Part shown: one piece after another, positions 24,967 to 37,841 of the stretch
How the letters are laid out: every line of letters starts with the position of its first letter
Numbering within the stretch: position 1 is the first letter of the stretch
From: Datnioides undecimradiatus
Lineage: Eukaryota; Chordata; Actinopteri; Lobotiformes; Datnioididae
Direction: 5' to 3'
Assembly: GCA_008933995.1 (NCBI GenBank)
Contig: WARS01000050.1
Span: forward strand, 6,202,574-6,266,573
Length of the DNA: 64,000 bases
Position numbers and translations under genes: made by a program
The notes under the pieces: model-generated
Database searches by the model: none
What the model was told of the DNA's origin: nothing
Seen by the model: only the letters and a program-made list of their open reading frames with translations

Positions 24967-25366
24967 AAAAAGGACAAACTGCCAAGTCTCTGTGAGTGAT
25001 GTTTCCTCGTCCAAGTAAACATACACACATATAAAAGCACGTGAACGCCTACACTCATGTGCCTACTTGACCCCTTTGTTCACACCTGAGAAAAGCCTGA
25101 GTGCTGAGATTATTTTCCTTTTCCATCTATAGAGTTGTCTTAGATTGCACACTCAATTAAGCTGCATATGCAGTCAGACTATTTAGCCTCACCACTCCCA
25201 TGGGAGCAGATCAAAGTGAAAACTCAAACCCTTAGAGCCCAGCAATCTATAGAATATGTATTTATTGTTATAAGATGCTATGAGCTATGACTTGTGATAG
25301 ACAGTAATTTGATGCTGAAGTCAGTTGTGAAAAGTAAGAAAAGTGGAGGTCACTGTGGATCTCTCA

Positions 25367-25370
<4 letters not shown>

Positions 25371-25396
<26 letters not shown>
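25371..25396. repeat. (CA)13 microsatellite
   Basis: This is an uninterrupted CA array. Confidence 0.95.
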
Positions 25397-25397
<1 letters not shown>

Positions 25398-27100
25398 CTT
25401 CGCTGTCTTGTTAACTAATCAGTGCAACAATTATTTCCCTTGAAGTGTATTTGGCCTCTCACCCATCTTCCTGAGTTATGAGAGAAAGGACAGGCCTCTC
25501 TCTGACGCGGCAGCCACCTGTCACCAGGGTCATTCACAATGAGTAATTATATTAGACCCAGGCCCTAAACTACAGAGAATAAAAATCCACACCCCTCCCC
25601 TCCCTCTCCCACGCAGGCCATGAAGGGGATTAAGGCTCAGGGTCCCACTCGTCGCACAGTACGACAAAGGCTGAAAGCTCCTCTACTGGGAGGGAAATTA
25701 GTCTTGGATGGATGGAAGGAGGAGAAGTATAGAAAGCCTACAGAAAAGCAGTGGACATGGAGGATGGAGAGAGAATGAATGTAGAGGGACTAGAAGGGAG
25801 AGGAGAGATAGGCTGAGAGCTTTAATGAGGTGCTCAGCCGAACGGTGAGCAGAGCACTGTAGGTCACTGATTCCTGACACCAGGGACAAAACATGTCCCA
25901 CAAATCAAAGTGCTGCTCTTCAATGATTACACCTCCGAAAAACCTGCGCACAATCCCCAACTTCTTTTTTTAAAATATTTAACTTGAGTTACATAAATCA
26001 AATGAATCAAACTCAAGGTCCATCGCATTTGTTGTTTCTGAGGCTTTCAAATAAAAATGTCATACCTTTTCAAAGGGAATGGAGTTGCCCTGTTGTAATG
26101 AAGATGGTTTTGGCTAATCTTTGCCATGTGATCTACTTATAAGCTTACAGGATGATGTTGCTATCAAGACACCAACATTCTCTATTTAGGCCATGACAAC
26201 AAAACCCTTTCATTTTCATCAGTTGAAGAAAGCTGTAAGATGTAGATGAAAGCTTTGAAAACATGTGACCTTTGGTACATCTAGTAAGTAATTCAGAACT
26301 GGGCTCTTTAGAAATACATATGCACACATATTTCTAATGACAAAATTACGATGTGTCAGATTCTGAGGTGGATTTATTTATTTCTTGCTCTTTGTGTTTT
26401 TCTTTTCTTTTTTACTCAGTAAGCTTGACAGTATTTCTGAATCTCAGTGCATATGGAGGTATTTGAAACATACTCTTGAATATGAGCATATGAAAATATA
26501 CGTTTTCTTCTGAGAAATGTTGTATACCTTAAGGTAGACAAAACAGACCACTGTGAGCAACATTTTATCTTTACGATACAGAGATTTTACTGGAAAGCTT
26601 TTGGTTTTCAACGTATTCACTTGCTTCTGATTTCCAAAGTGCACATGTTTTCCACTCCAGGTCACGTCTCCTTGTTAGAGCTGTTTCCATTTTTTAGCTG
26701 GTTAGCCTTAAGGCTAATAAATAATTTTACCCTGGAATATTTGATCTTCGGTAATAATGATGAACGACAGCCGACAAGCAGAGCTAACCTCTCACATCTC
26801 CGTGTGATGCCTGCTGACAGACAGATCGACTGTAGAGCCAGGGAAATCTTAAGATGTTCCTCAGACAGTTCCTCTCAAACCGGTCATTGGTGCTGCTAAC
26901 ATCAAGGAGTGCTTCTCCCATTAGCAGTAGTGTTTTTGCTATCAAGCTGAGCTGTGCGAATTGCAAACTTTGAACTGTTTTGAAAACCACAATTAAGCTC
27001 CCTTTCAGTAGCCTGGTTTGCTAGGATTGGGTACAATGTATCAAACACGCCCCATGAAAACTCTGTTTTTCATGTTTAATGTAAACAACTAAAAACAGTT

Positions 27101-27460
27101 TAAGTGAAATGTATTGTCCAGTTAATTAAAGAAAATAAAATATTGCTTTTCTACTAGTGATTCTGACATGTAAACCAAAGCAAGAATACATGTAATTAAG
27201 ATTTTTATTGCATCTGAATAATCAAGTATATGAAAGTCCGACATAATCATCAGGTAGATAATAAGCACTGCTAGCCATCAGCCCTTCACTAACAAAGGAA
27301 AATAACCAAAGTAATTACAGTGCATGTAATCAAAGCAATATTTAAGAAATAATGATTGTGTAGTTTGACCTACAGTAGCATTTTAATGTAGGCAATAATT
27401 AAGCAATTACATCACGTTCACCAACATCATCATTACCATTATGATCATGATCATAGGCAT
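27101..27460. promoter_or_regulatory. AT-rich homeodomain-site cluster, candidate conserved element
   Basis: There are many TAAT/ATTA cores in mixed, non-repetitive sequence: CATGTAATTAAG near 27190, AAAGTAATTACAG near 27310, and AATAATTAAGCAATTAC at 27394-27410. An AACAAAGG (SOX/TCF-like) word lies near 27290. The texture is that of vertebrate non-coding enhancers. This is inference from sequence texture alone. Confidence 0.25.
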
Positions 27461-30304
27461 CATCACACGCTTCTTTTATATCCATCAGGCACACATACAT
27501 CCAGCTTATCTGCAAGTCTCAACACCCACTTAAAATGTTGGAGCTGGGAAGCCTGTAAGCCTCTATTTGTTTAGTAATTTCATGACTGGCTAACCTTCCT
27601 TCTCTGGGGCATCTCTCTGACTCAGTCAGAGCCCTCTGTATGTGTGTATCTGTGTGCATTTGTGCTTATCAAATGCTATTACACATCACTTCAATGTATA
27701 CCCATTTTTCACACTCTTTCTTCATATCTTTCCTCCTCAGCTCTTGCTATCTACAAAATGGTTCTCACCCATTGCCCACATGCATGCAGATGCTTATGTA
27801 TCCAGCATCCATAAAGCAAAAACATTCAGTTACTATGTGGCCGTCCGGTCTGTACAAATGGTCTTTGTAGTCTTGTAAAAATAAATCCTCTTTGAAGCTA
27901 TTAATATTGACAAGGAAACAGACATTTTCCTGCTCAGATATACTGACGGCTCACGGAAGCTTACCTGCCTCACAGATGTGAAAACACCCAACACTGTATA
28001 AAGCCTTTTCATTTGTCACAGTACACTAAGCAGTGGTGACGCCTCCAGGCAAAGTGAAGACAGTCTTTTTCCAACTGGCATGTTGTTGCATTCTTAAACT
28101 GCGTCATAAAGCGCCACACCAGGCTCATTTGCATTTCAATTGCATCCTTTATTGCATTGTCACAGCAAGAGGTTGTCCCAGGTTACCAAGACTAGAGCCT
28201 GAGGGTCCCCAACCTCAACTGATCTGTGATGGCAGAAATTCAACATGTGGTCAGTACAGAAAAGGTGTCATTGCTATGTTTAGCTTTTAGTGGTTCTTTA
28301 GCTCCCTACGCAAGTGGCTTCACAGCTAAAGGCAAGTTGACTTCAGTTTGGAGAGTTTAGAGACTGACTCGACTCTTTGTTCGCAAAAAACAGTTTCGAA
28401 TGTAAACACGTGTAACTCTGAAAAAGTATTTAACAACACAGGACACATAAGTGTGCATAATTTCTCATAATGCAGTGGTCTGTACAGTTTAAGAAGTTAC
28501 CTTACCTTCAATTTTGAGAAGGCCAAGGCAAACACAAAGGGAAACTATATATATTTTTGGTCAAGGTGAGCAACCCTCTACATGTGACGTCGGCTGCATG
28601 GACTACGGCCATGAAGAAACAGATGCAGCCGGGATCCTTGAGCAGTTTGTCACAACAGTGTGTTCAAGAGTCCATCATGGACCTCAAGCTGGACTTTATG
28701 CAGAATTGAGTTTTTATGGATTTATTCTTTGTCAAAACCCATTAAGCCTCAAGGGTTTTCAAAAAATCAAATGACCAAACGCACTTTTTGGTAAAAATCT
28801 GAAAAGCAGAACTAATTTACATTTCATTTAATGGAAGTACAACGTTTGTACCATTTATTTCGCTTGTCCTTGTTTTTTTTGTTTGAAGTAAAGAAAGTCT
28901 ATATCAAATTATTAACTGGTATTCAGTGAATCTCGAGAAACTTTTCTTCTCTCTCAGTTATTGAGTAGTTAGGGAATAAGTTATATTTCATTTTCATGAA
29001 TTGTGTCCTGTAGTGTTATTTCACAGGGTTATATTAATTTTTGGATGTCCTGGTTATACGCCATTTAAAATAGGATGTAGGCAGAAGTTGAGTTAGAGGT
29101 GCTCAGCAGATTTATGCAGTAACTACACTATGTGTTTTAATCATTCTTTTCTACAATTTCTAGGTCTGAGTAGATATGATGTATGTGCTAGAACATTAAC
29201 ATGGTTAGTTTTGTCCAGTGACAATTCCAAAAAAATGTCAAACACAGTGGGCCCAAAAAAATTGAAGGCAGCAGAGCTTTGTGCACAAGATGGAAACAAC
29301 ACGGCCTGCCTGGTTTGCTGTGCCATACAATCATACTGCTCCAACAATGTTAGAACAACCCTTCTGCAGTTTATAACAGTACTTTTCATAGCAGCTGTGT
29401 GGGGAATGTGATCGCAGAACAGCCAAACCTTTATGCATGCCAAAAATCCATCCAATCATTCAACAGCTAGACTCTTTTGCAAGGCAGTTATTCAATCGCC
29501 ATCAACAGGCTTCAAACGCTCAATGTCCAGCAACGGGCATCTCACAGAAATTTGGCCTGATTCTAAAAGAACTCATGCGTATGGTGTCTGCCCAGTTTAA
29601 CACATAAAACGGTGGGTTTCTGCAGACCTGCAGTTCATTCTGCCCTCAAACGCATGATCAAAACAAACTTCTTAGACATGATGATGAAGCGAAACCCTTC
29701 AACATTGCACCCTTGTTGCATTAACAATGGACGTTTGCATAGCAGAAAAACACCTACCTGTAGTTCTACTGCCATGGACATAACAAAATGTCAGCTTAAA
29801 TGAACTGGAAAGAAGGCTGTGATGCAGAGAATAATAATATCTCCTGCCTTATTTCTTCGCTTTCATCATTCTTTAAACCAGTGGAAATCTGTACCCATGG
29901 GTTGAGTTACAACCACCCTTAAATGCTAGTGTAAAATAAACTGAAGTTTTAACTTGAAACAGTCGTAACCTCCCCCGATCTGAACTCTACTCTTCATATC
30001 TGTCTCTGGATGACACTAATACACTCTGGCGGGGTTGGCTGGTGGCCCAATGAATTGTGCCCTGAGGTGGGGTTCCTATCCCCGAGGGGAGGCATGGATT
30101 TTGGGTGTGTGGTTAGTAGTCGGTTGGAAGGCTGTAGAAGGGAAGTTCTCCCTCTGTTAGTTCTTGTTAATCCACAGTTCACTGACAGGTGTTAGGAGCA
30201 GTGTCTCAGTTTCACTCTGCAGCATTTTACAAATTCACCAAATGACTTCACACCGTCCTTCACTCTCCCTCTCCCTCACCGATTCCTTCCAGCACAGGAA
30301 CACT

Positions 30305-30337
<33 letters not shown>

Positions 30338-31090
30338 GCTAACATGCACGCCGGCACACCTGCCTCCCTCTCATCGCCATCAAACCTTGGCTCGCTTTCA
30401 GTCGCTGTTTATTTGAGTGGCAGAAATTTTTTTTCGATTTTGCAGTCAGAAACACTGACATATGAGTCACGCAGCTCCCCCCAAAGACAAACACGAGCCT
30501 TTGTCTCTCACTTCACATCAATTCAAGGCCTCCAGTCTTCACCAAATGTCTTTTTAATGAAAACTGCTTCGTCTCATCACTCAGTGAGTGCCTAATGGCT
30601 CCTGTATTGCTGCAGGTACCAGAGAGAGGTAGGGATATCTGGCACAGGAAAGCAGAACCTAGGACCAAGACAAATAACACACACGCATACAGACACACAC
30701 GTTCTTGCACACACTCGTGCACGCCCACAAACACTTTACATTTCAGCCTCGCTGAGTATCTAGCAAATCCAGAAGTGCATGCAATTAGTCTGGCTTTTCC
30801 TGCTCCCATGACGAACAGGAACAGTGCGGGTTGTTAGAGCAAGATATTTCTGAGTTCATTTAATCATCAGAGACTGTGAGGTGTGAAAAAAAAAAAACAA
30901 GGGAACAGGAACAAAGCAGTTTTCAATAAAATGGAGTGGCTAATGAGGACTAAAGCTTAAAAATCAGACTACATAAATGAGAGTATAATCATATACAGTA
31001 TATATGCACATAATCATGCATGGCAGGTGAAAACTGCATCAGCGATCACTTGATTGCACTGTATATGCCAAATCAAGGCACAAAGGGTGA
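27461..31090. other. gene-free DNA
   Basis: No gene is supported. One CA microsatellite and an A-run near 30888-30899 are present. A GC-richer block at 30030-30180 has a small GGGG...CCCC fold, but I could not match it to a tRNA, a SINE or a protein. Confidence 0.5.
30307..30334. repeat. (CA)14 microsatellite
   Basis: This is an uninterrupted CA array, preceded by a CT-rich stretch. Confidence 0.95.
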
Positions 31091-31270
31091 AATCAGTTCT
31101 CACCTCACATTTCCTTCCCCACGCTCTCCTTCCCTTTCCTTCCCTTATGCATCCTTCCCTTCCATCCTCCCCTTCATCTCCTTTTCTCCCATCTCCCCTG
31201 CATTCATTGTCTTTGCTCGCCTCACCTCACCTGCCCCTCCTCTCCCTTTACTTGACTCCCCTCACCGAGT
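31091..31270. repeat. polypyrimidine tract
   Basis: About 180 bases are strongly C/T-rich, built of TTCC, CTCC and CCCT words. It creates open frames rich in Ser, Pro, Leu and Phe that are not real proteins. It may form triplex (H-DNA) structures. Confidence 0.7.
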
Positions 31271-31705
31271 GGAGGATTTGCTTGCTGATCCTGATCCCAC
31301 GCACAAAAGGAGGGTGGATAATCAGCTTCCTCTCTCATCCGGCCTGAAACGGTCCTCTTCAGAATTCCATGCCTTCTGAAAGAGGACTGTTACCCATTAT
31401 CCCTCATCTACTCAGCCACTCATCCCTAATCTTTGGCTCTCTTATCCCGCTCCTTTTGCTTTCTGCGCTTCCACATGCAGCAGTCGCAGGATGGACACGA
31501 GTCAGTTTGAGATGTGGTGACTGCTTGAGCTTGCATAGATGACCAAACATAAATTAAATAAAGAAAAACCCTCAGGTTTTCAGTCAATCGGCATCTGCAT
31601 CTGAATTCCACACTAATTCAAAAACAGGTCTTGAGCCAGTATTACACTCAAACACAGGAAAAGTAATACATGCGATACTCAAAATTATGTTGATGATGGA
31701 CACTA

Positions 31706-31865
31706 CTGTACCTTCACGACCTTCTGGTGTTCGTCAGCTTTATCCCCTGGGGACCATGAATAGCTGTGCAAAATTCCCCAGCAATCCATCCAATAGTTAT
31801 TGAGTTGTTTCAGTCTGGGTGTTGCCATCCTTACAGCTCTGCCACTAGCATTTTCTTCTTCATAG
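31706..31865 (+). mobile_element. dispersed fish repeat fragment, copy 1
   Basis: The blocks CCCCTGGGGACCATGAAT, CTGTGCAAAATT, GCAATCCATCCAATAGTT and TTGAG-TGTTTCAGTCTG occur in the order found in a repeat that is very common in percomorph genomes. In that repeat they read roughly CTCTGGGGACCATGAATG, CTGTACCAAATTTC, GCAATCCATCCAATAGTTGT and TGAGATATTTCAGTCTG. I do not know its proper family name; it may be a LINE 3' non-coding region. The minus-strand frame over it is not a gene. Confidence 0.55.
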
Positions 31866-34800
31866 ATTGCAGTCACCTCAGCTGTAAAGATCCCTGTTGC
31901 GTTCACTATAAATACATTTGGAACACTTAAACTTTCTTTGTGTAGGCTTAAGAAGGAATATATTCAACTGTTCTTTAATTGCAAAGCGCCGTATGTTTTA
32001 GCAGTTTGTTGACTGCATGAATCCCTTTAAAGGCACGCTTCAGTGATGACAAATGTTGCTCTGGAAACAAAATGATGATGGAAGATGAAAGTTGGAGCTT
32101 AGGCAGGAAACAACAGAGCCGTCTGCCATTTAGCTTCATGACAACACATGAACTATGGCCATTAAATTAAAACAAATGTTCTCTTCCTGAATTTAAAATA
32201 AAGCATGGGAATATTGAACAAGGGTGTAACTGATTTATTCCCCAGAGTCAGTGAACTTCAGTGCAAACTGCTTTTGAAGCACAGAATTCCTGTGTACACT
32301 TCCTGCGTAGGCAACCAGCTCCCAAGAGCACTGCCTCGTGTTCTTACTTTAAATGAGCTGTCTCGTCGACTTTTAAGTGAAACCTCCGATCTCCTAGTCT
32401 CCCACTAAAGTTCCTCCTATTGTCTGCTTTCCCGTCTTCATTTTCCTCCTCTTTCCGCATCCAAAAAGCGAACCTGTTTGTTATCGATTACACTTCTGCT
32501 CACATCTCTGTCTCTGCTTTTGTGTTCTGCTCTGCTTAAAGCGACTACTTTTTATGCTTTTGTTGTTCTTTTCTCTCTATCCCACACACATTCAGCTATC
32601 AAAGAAAAAGGAAAAGTACACTTTGTTACACACTTTCGTGACACATTTTGGAGTAAACAGATGATGCAAACTCTTCTGTTGCATATTAAAAGACGCTAAG
32701 CTGTTCAAACCAATCAAGCAGAGCCAGATCTTGATGTCTGAGATTGCTGATGGGAGAGCATCCTTTCTCAAAAACATTGCGTTACAGCACAACATCACAC
32801 TGGATTTATGAGTGACAAAATGAAATATAAAAGGCAGAATGAGAGAGAATGATGTAGTAGCAAGAGGAGTGCATGGTGTGTTTTTGTGTGTGTGGAGCAT
32901 TACTGATTCATATAGGACTCTGATCCCTGGCTGTGTGAGAGTAAAGCCGCCCTCTCACTCTTCTCTGACTTCACATTTCAAAATTCATTGCCGGGCTCTT
33001 GGTATTCCTCAGACCGAGCTCCAAAAAGAATCAACTATCCTATTCACCCATCAATGATTCACCGTCAAGCCCACGGCTGGAATTTAACAACACACAGCCA
33101 CAGAAAGCTCGGATGCGTGCGTGCTGGCGTGCTAGACAGTGAGTGACTTGAAATTTGCCAAGATGGTCAAACGCCTCTGACAGGATCCTTGAGAGACTGA
33201 CAGTGTGTGTAGCCTATTGTTTTTCTTTTGTTTGAGCCATTACCTTACAAAAGACATTATTCTGATTGCATCCTGGTTTCAGCACAAGAATAAAGGTTTG
33301 GTCTGAATCCTTTGAATAATTAAGGGGGGGGTGGTGGGTTTGATATTGCAGCCAAACTGCAGGTAGATCTGATGTAGGTCCAGCTCTTACACAGACGTCC
33401 CAGAAATCAAAGCGCTCTTTGACGAGCCTGAGCATGACAGACGTCCTCGATGGGTTCATAAGAGAAGGCTTGGATCAATATGCCCCCATTGGTTCACAGT
33501 CCACTCACCTGGGACACTTGCTTTTTGTCAGCCAGGGGGAACAAAGATGGGACGTTTGATTGCATCATGTTTTTTTTTTGTCTGTTGTCCAGAACCCCTA
33601 TGTAGTAATTAATAAGAGAAGGTGGTAGAGATGGGCCCACGAACGTAGCTTCAAATCAGAATGCCCCTAAGCTTTTTTTTTCCCCACGACTGTGCTTTGA
33701 TGGTTCTCTCAGATGAAACAGGCCGAGTTCATGAAAGCGAGGACAATTTTAGGAACGAGCTCTGCCTGGAATTCAGCATCAGATGCGTCATAAATAAATC
33801 ATTTTAAGGACAGGGCGCCTTAACATTGCCTTCAGTGAAGCAGCAGTTAGCATGACACCAAACCTGCCACTCCGCTGCTCTCCCCCGTTCGTCTTGATCT
33901 CTCAGGTGCTTCTCTCAGCTGCGGAGGTGAGAGAAGATCGGTATAAAGACGAGTCGATATCACCTCTCCGGATGCTTCACGCTGAGATCTGCGAGAAAAT
34001 CAATCACTTGTTTCCATTCTCTCGTTTGTGTTCATCTCACCTTATTTTCTCCTTTTAAAAGCTTTTGTCTTGTAATTAAGAAAGTTGACTCTTGAAAGGA
34101 AGAAAACTCAGCTATCGTCTATTTGTTTGCACCTTTCACTTACAAATCACTTTCTCAACAATAATTTGCTCCATTTTAAAGCTTCAAATATCCAACCCAA
34201 CTCTGAGATAGATAGAGCCAGACAAATCTAAGGTGAGCCATACACAGATTCAAATAATTTGGCCATGTTAATGCTTTTCTTGCCTTTTTTCTGCATCAGA
34301 GATAAGTGCTGACTGCTTTTTAAAAGCATCTTGTAGCTTACAGTATTTCAATCTGATGAAATTGGTATTTGTCCTGAAAAAGATAATGGCTCGAGCAGTG
34401 AGACACGATTAGACAGAAGCAGGGAAAAACAGAAGGAGTAACGTTAGTGACTCGGGAGAATGTGCCATTAGGCTTGAGTGTAATCTGCTGAAAAGAGATT
34501 TTTGCAAGAATTTGTTGCTTTTAATTTCACTTTCACCTCATCTGTAAACAAAACATGGGAGAAATAAAGGGTAAAGCACAAGGTAAAGCTGTAATAAATT
34601 GATTTTATAAGAAAATAGCTATGGACCCAGCTCCACAACAAAAGATTTAGAAGGTAAACTGATGTGGCGGCGTAGCAGAAAGTGGGGGTTATATTGGATG
34701 CATATTTCTCAGCACGACACATCATCAAAAGCAGCCTGTTCAAAATATTTTATTTTTAGACTTGTAATGTTTCAGCGCTGAAGCGTCTTTGTGTGAAAGC

Positions 34801-35846
34801 CATTCTCAAATCTGTCCCAGTTGTCCCGTACATCAGACTCAGCACAGCGTCCACATACTCTCATGGGATTTCTATCACACAGGTGTTTATTTATCCATTC
34901 CTCGACACATTCAGTGCCCCTAGCGAACATCGCTAACACCAGCTAACTATCTGTCACTACAGGCTAACAGAGCGTTGTGCCTATTGTCCCTGGTCCTCAA
35001 ACCCCCCCACCACCACCTCCACCACCCATCCATGGCCTTACAGCCCTGTTGTGGGCTCCAGTGGCTGGCCCACTAGTCTGTGTGATCTTCACCGCAGGCA
35101 TTACTCACTCCACGGTTCTCCAGAGCTGACAGGTGTGTGTGATAAAAATGTCCTGGAAGCCACTGCTGCCCAGAGCTCTGACTGAACGACACATCCGTTT
35201 CAGAGAAAGCACTGGACTTTGGTTTCTGCTCAATTCACCCTCTTTCTTTCTCTTTCTGATTCTCTCTCCAATTTAATATGAACAGACAGCGATAGAGATG
35301 ACTCGGAAACTAAAAAAAATCTGTGAAGCTCCTAAAGAGTGAGTGGGCTTAAGCCCTGGGGCAGAGACAAATCACCTGAGGCAGAGTACAATTCTACTTT
35401 GTACTTGGAGACTTTTTTTTCCTCTTCAATGTCTATTTTAGTCATGAATAGGTATGAGAGGAAAATGAGGTATTTCCTTTAATTAGAAACTCTAGGTACA
35501 TGAGAATGTGATCTTTTTGTTCTTTGCCTAATTAGGCTGCATGTATCTAGAAATATGCATTGTGTTCTTACCTGAGTGTAAGTTTGGGCCACCCTTAAGG
35601 GGTTGACCTACTAAAAGTTACAGGGATAGCGTGTGCATGCGTGTATGTGTGCGTGTGTGTGTCTGTGCGAGAGAGCGCAGCCATGCACGAGCTTGTGCAA
35701 ACTTTACGCAGCCATTCAAACTGAGAAGTGGGTGTGTGTTGTGACAAGAAAGTCACGGCTCTGTCTGTGAAATGGCAAATAAAAGAAGAAAATGTCAATT
35801 CCCAACGTGGAAAACCACGTAATGACTCTCTCAGAGGAAAAGGGTA

Positions 35847-35877
<31 letters not shown>

Positions 35878-35882
35878 CACAC
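35847..35882. repeat. (AC)18 microsatellite with one G interruption
   Basis: The AC array is broken once by GC at 35871-35872. An oppositely phased GT array follows 100 bp downstream. Confidence 0.95.
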
Positions 35883-35981
35883 TCATCTCTATGTGCATGG
35901 ACACACACATGGTTTTTACTCTTGCTATACCTTCATCTGCCCCTCAACAGACAGCGGGTCTTTGGGGAGTCCTGACAAGAA

Positions 35982-35994
35982 GTGTGTGTGCATG

Positions 35995-36036
<42 letters not shown>
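35982..36036. repeat. (GT)n microsatellite
   Basis: GT array with CAT and C interruptions near 35991-36001, then 35 bp of uninterrupted GT. It is complementary to the AC array at 35847-35882. Confidence 0.95.
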
Positions 36037-36041
<5 letters not shown>

Positions 36042-37819
36042 GAGAGCCAGTGTGTTCATTTTATCCTTCGGCTCACCTGTCAAACTATAACCAGGTAGTT
36101 CTGTGAAGGTTAAGACAAGGAGATCTAGTTTCAGAGACAGACAGGAGAAACAAAAGAGAGGCAGAGAGTTTTGTCAGGGGTTTTTTCCCGTGTTTTGTTA
36201 GCATTTTGACAAATGCTGGAGCTGACCCAAGCTTTTCCTGCTTTTCAAGGCAACTCCTCCTCTGCCCTCAAACTGCTGGCACTTCTGCCCATCAGCACGG
36301 GAAGATCCTCTGCTTCACAAGAAGTGGAAACATCTCCATGCTGGCGAGCTCTAAACAGGCGGGGATGCTGTATGAGACGGCGAGTGGTAAAGGCCCGATG
36401 GCTCACTGACACAATCGGTGTGTTTACAGGCACTTAGGTAATCAGATTACTGCCAGATTTCTGGGCAAGCCTGAGTTCTTTATTTATATTGAAGTTAAGA
36501 TAAATCAGGTTAACACGGCTTCAAATAAAGAAATCCAATTTCCTGCCCATGAATACAGGCCAAAGCAAAAAACTGTTTGACCACTGAAGAACATATTTTA
36601 CAGCAGCCTCATCACAAAAAACACCATGTACTCTGGATTGGTAAGTCATGTATAAAGATAAATTTCATGTTATCTGTAACTGAAAAATATTAGTCTGGAT
36701 GAATCAAATATTGGTAATTCAACCTAATAGCTGACATTGGTAGGACTGAAGACAGACACAGTCTTGATGGACAAAATTGTTCCAGTAGTCTTAGATCAAT
36801 AGTGACTTGCCAAGCGAGTAGAGTAGGCCTGGTCACTGTGAATTTATATGATTAGATAGTAAAAGTTCATTTAATTTTAATTCACAATCTTCCTTACATT
36901 TACCCGGTAACTAATGATGTTTCCGCATGTGTGTATTTGAAAAGATAGAGGTGCTTGTGCCGACTCGTACTCATGTGTCCTTGTGTTTCACACAGCTGAA
37001 ACTTAAGTCTGACTGGAACTGACAGCGAGTCCGAAGATATGAGCTTCCACAGCTGAACGGAAGATTTCAGAGCACAAATTCACAAACTTGTGCTCCGTCA
37101 AGGTAAACTGTCTCGCTCCGCCATCACAGATAAAATGTATCTGCTCCAGTTTGGAAATATCAGAGACTGTACATGAGGTAAATTTGTTGTGAGTGGTTTC
37201 AGGTAAAAGTGTTTTTTGTTTTTTTTAAGGGCTTATGTGCGCATTAAAATCAGGTTGTTGAACTTTTGTTTGAGGCAATCCTTAAAATAATGTGCAATAG
37301 AAAGTGAAAATAGACAATAAAGAATAAATAAGAAGATATTTTAAAATGATCATCGGTCCACTCACACACACCGTCAAAAGCATTAATTTCAGATGCAAAA
37401 TGAAATCATCCACTGTTCCCAAACAAGTACTAATAAGAAGCTCAACTGCTCACCTTGCCCTCTGCATTATTCAAATGAGAACCAGTGCATCTACTGTACA
37501 GTCTATCTGCAGCGTGCTGCTGCGCTGCACTGCACTACAGAACAGTGTGAAAGAGCAGCTCATGTCCTTTGAAGTCTGCACAGAACTACTGTATCGCATG
37601 CACCGTAACTGTCAAACTGACGTCTCTCGCAATGAAGGCGGAGAACACAGAACACCTTGATCTGTGACGCAGGGAAAATGTGAGTGACTAACATGTAACC
37701 TTGATCAAATGGGATCGAACGTGAATAACTAGCACGTCACCTTGATGTCTGCAGTCAGTGCTGTGTCATCCAGCCCCATCGCCCCGCTGCTCCACACCCT
37801 CTCTCCCCTCTCGCTCCTG

Positions 37820-37841
37820 TTTTTTTTTTTTTTTTTTTTTT
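37820..37841. repeat. T22 homopolymer
   Basis: This is a run of 22 T. It might be the A-tail of a minus-strand retroposed sequence, but I recognise nothing attached to it. Confidence 0.9.

Larger units (their letters stand above)
23035..27100. other. gene-free unique DNA
   Basis: No gene is supported. The stretch contains a perfect hairpin (23133-23172), an RE1-like site, an X-box-like site, A16 (23521-23536), A15 (24158-24172), one CA microsatellite and a GA-rich block at about 25705-25812. The 147-codon frame at 24063-24506 and the 100-codon minus frame at 23757-24059 match nothing I recognise. Confidence 0.55.

Noticed and set aside
28180..28215. GAGGGTCCCCAACCTC, similar to a CAGGGGTCCCCAACC hAT end
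   Set aside because: No matching opposite end or duplication nearby.
29875..29940. CCAGTGG...CCCATGGGTTGAGTTACAACC, similar to a hAT end
   Set aside because: Only one end is visible and it diverges quickly; not enough support.
30010..30190. GC-richer block with GGTTCCTATCCCC, considered as a tRNA-type SINE head (B box)
   Set aside because: No proper A box at the right spacing, no cloverleaf and no A-tail.
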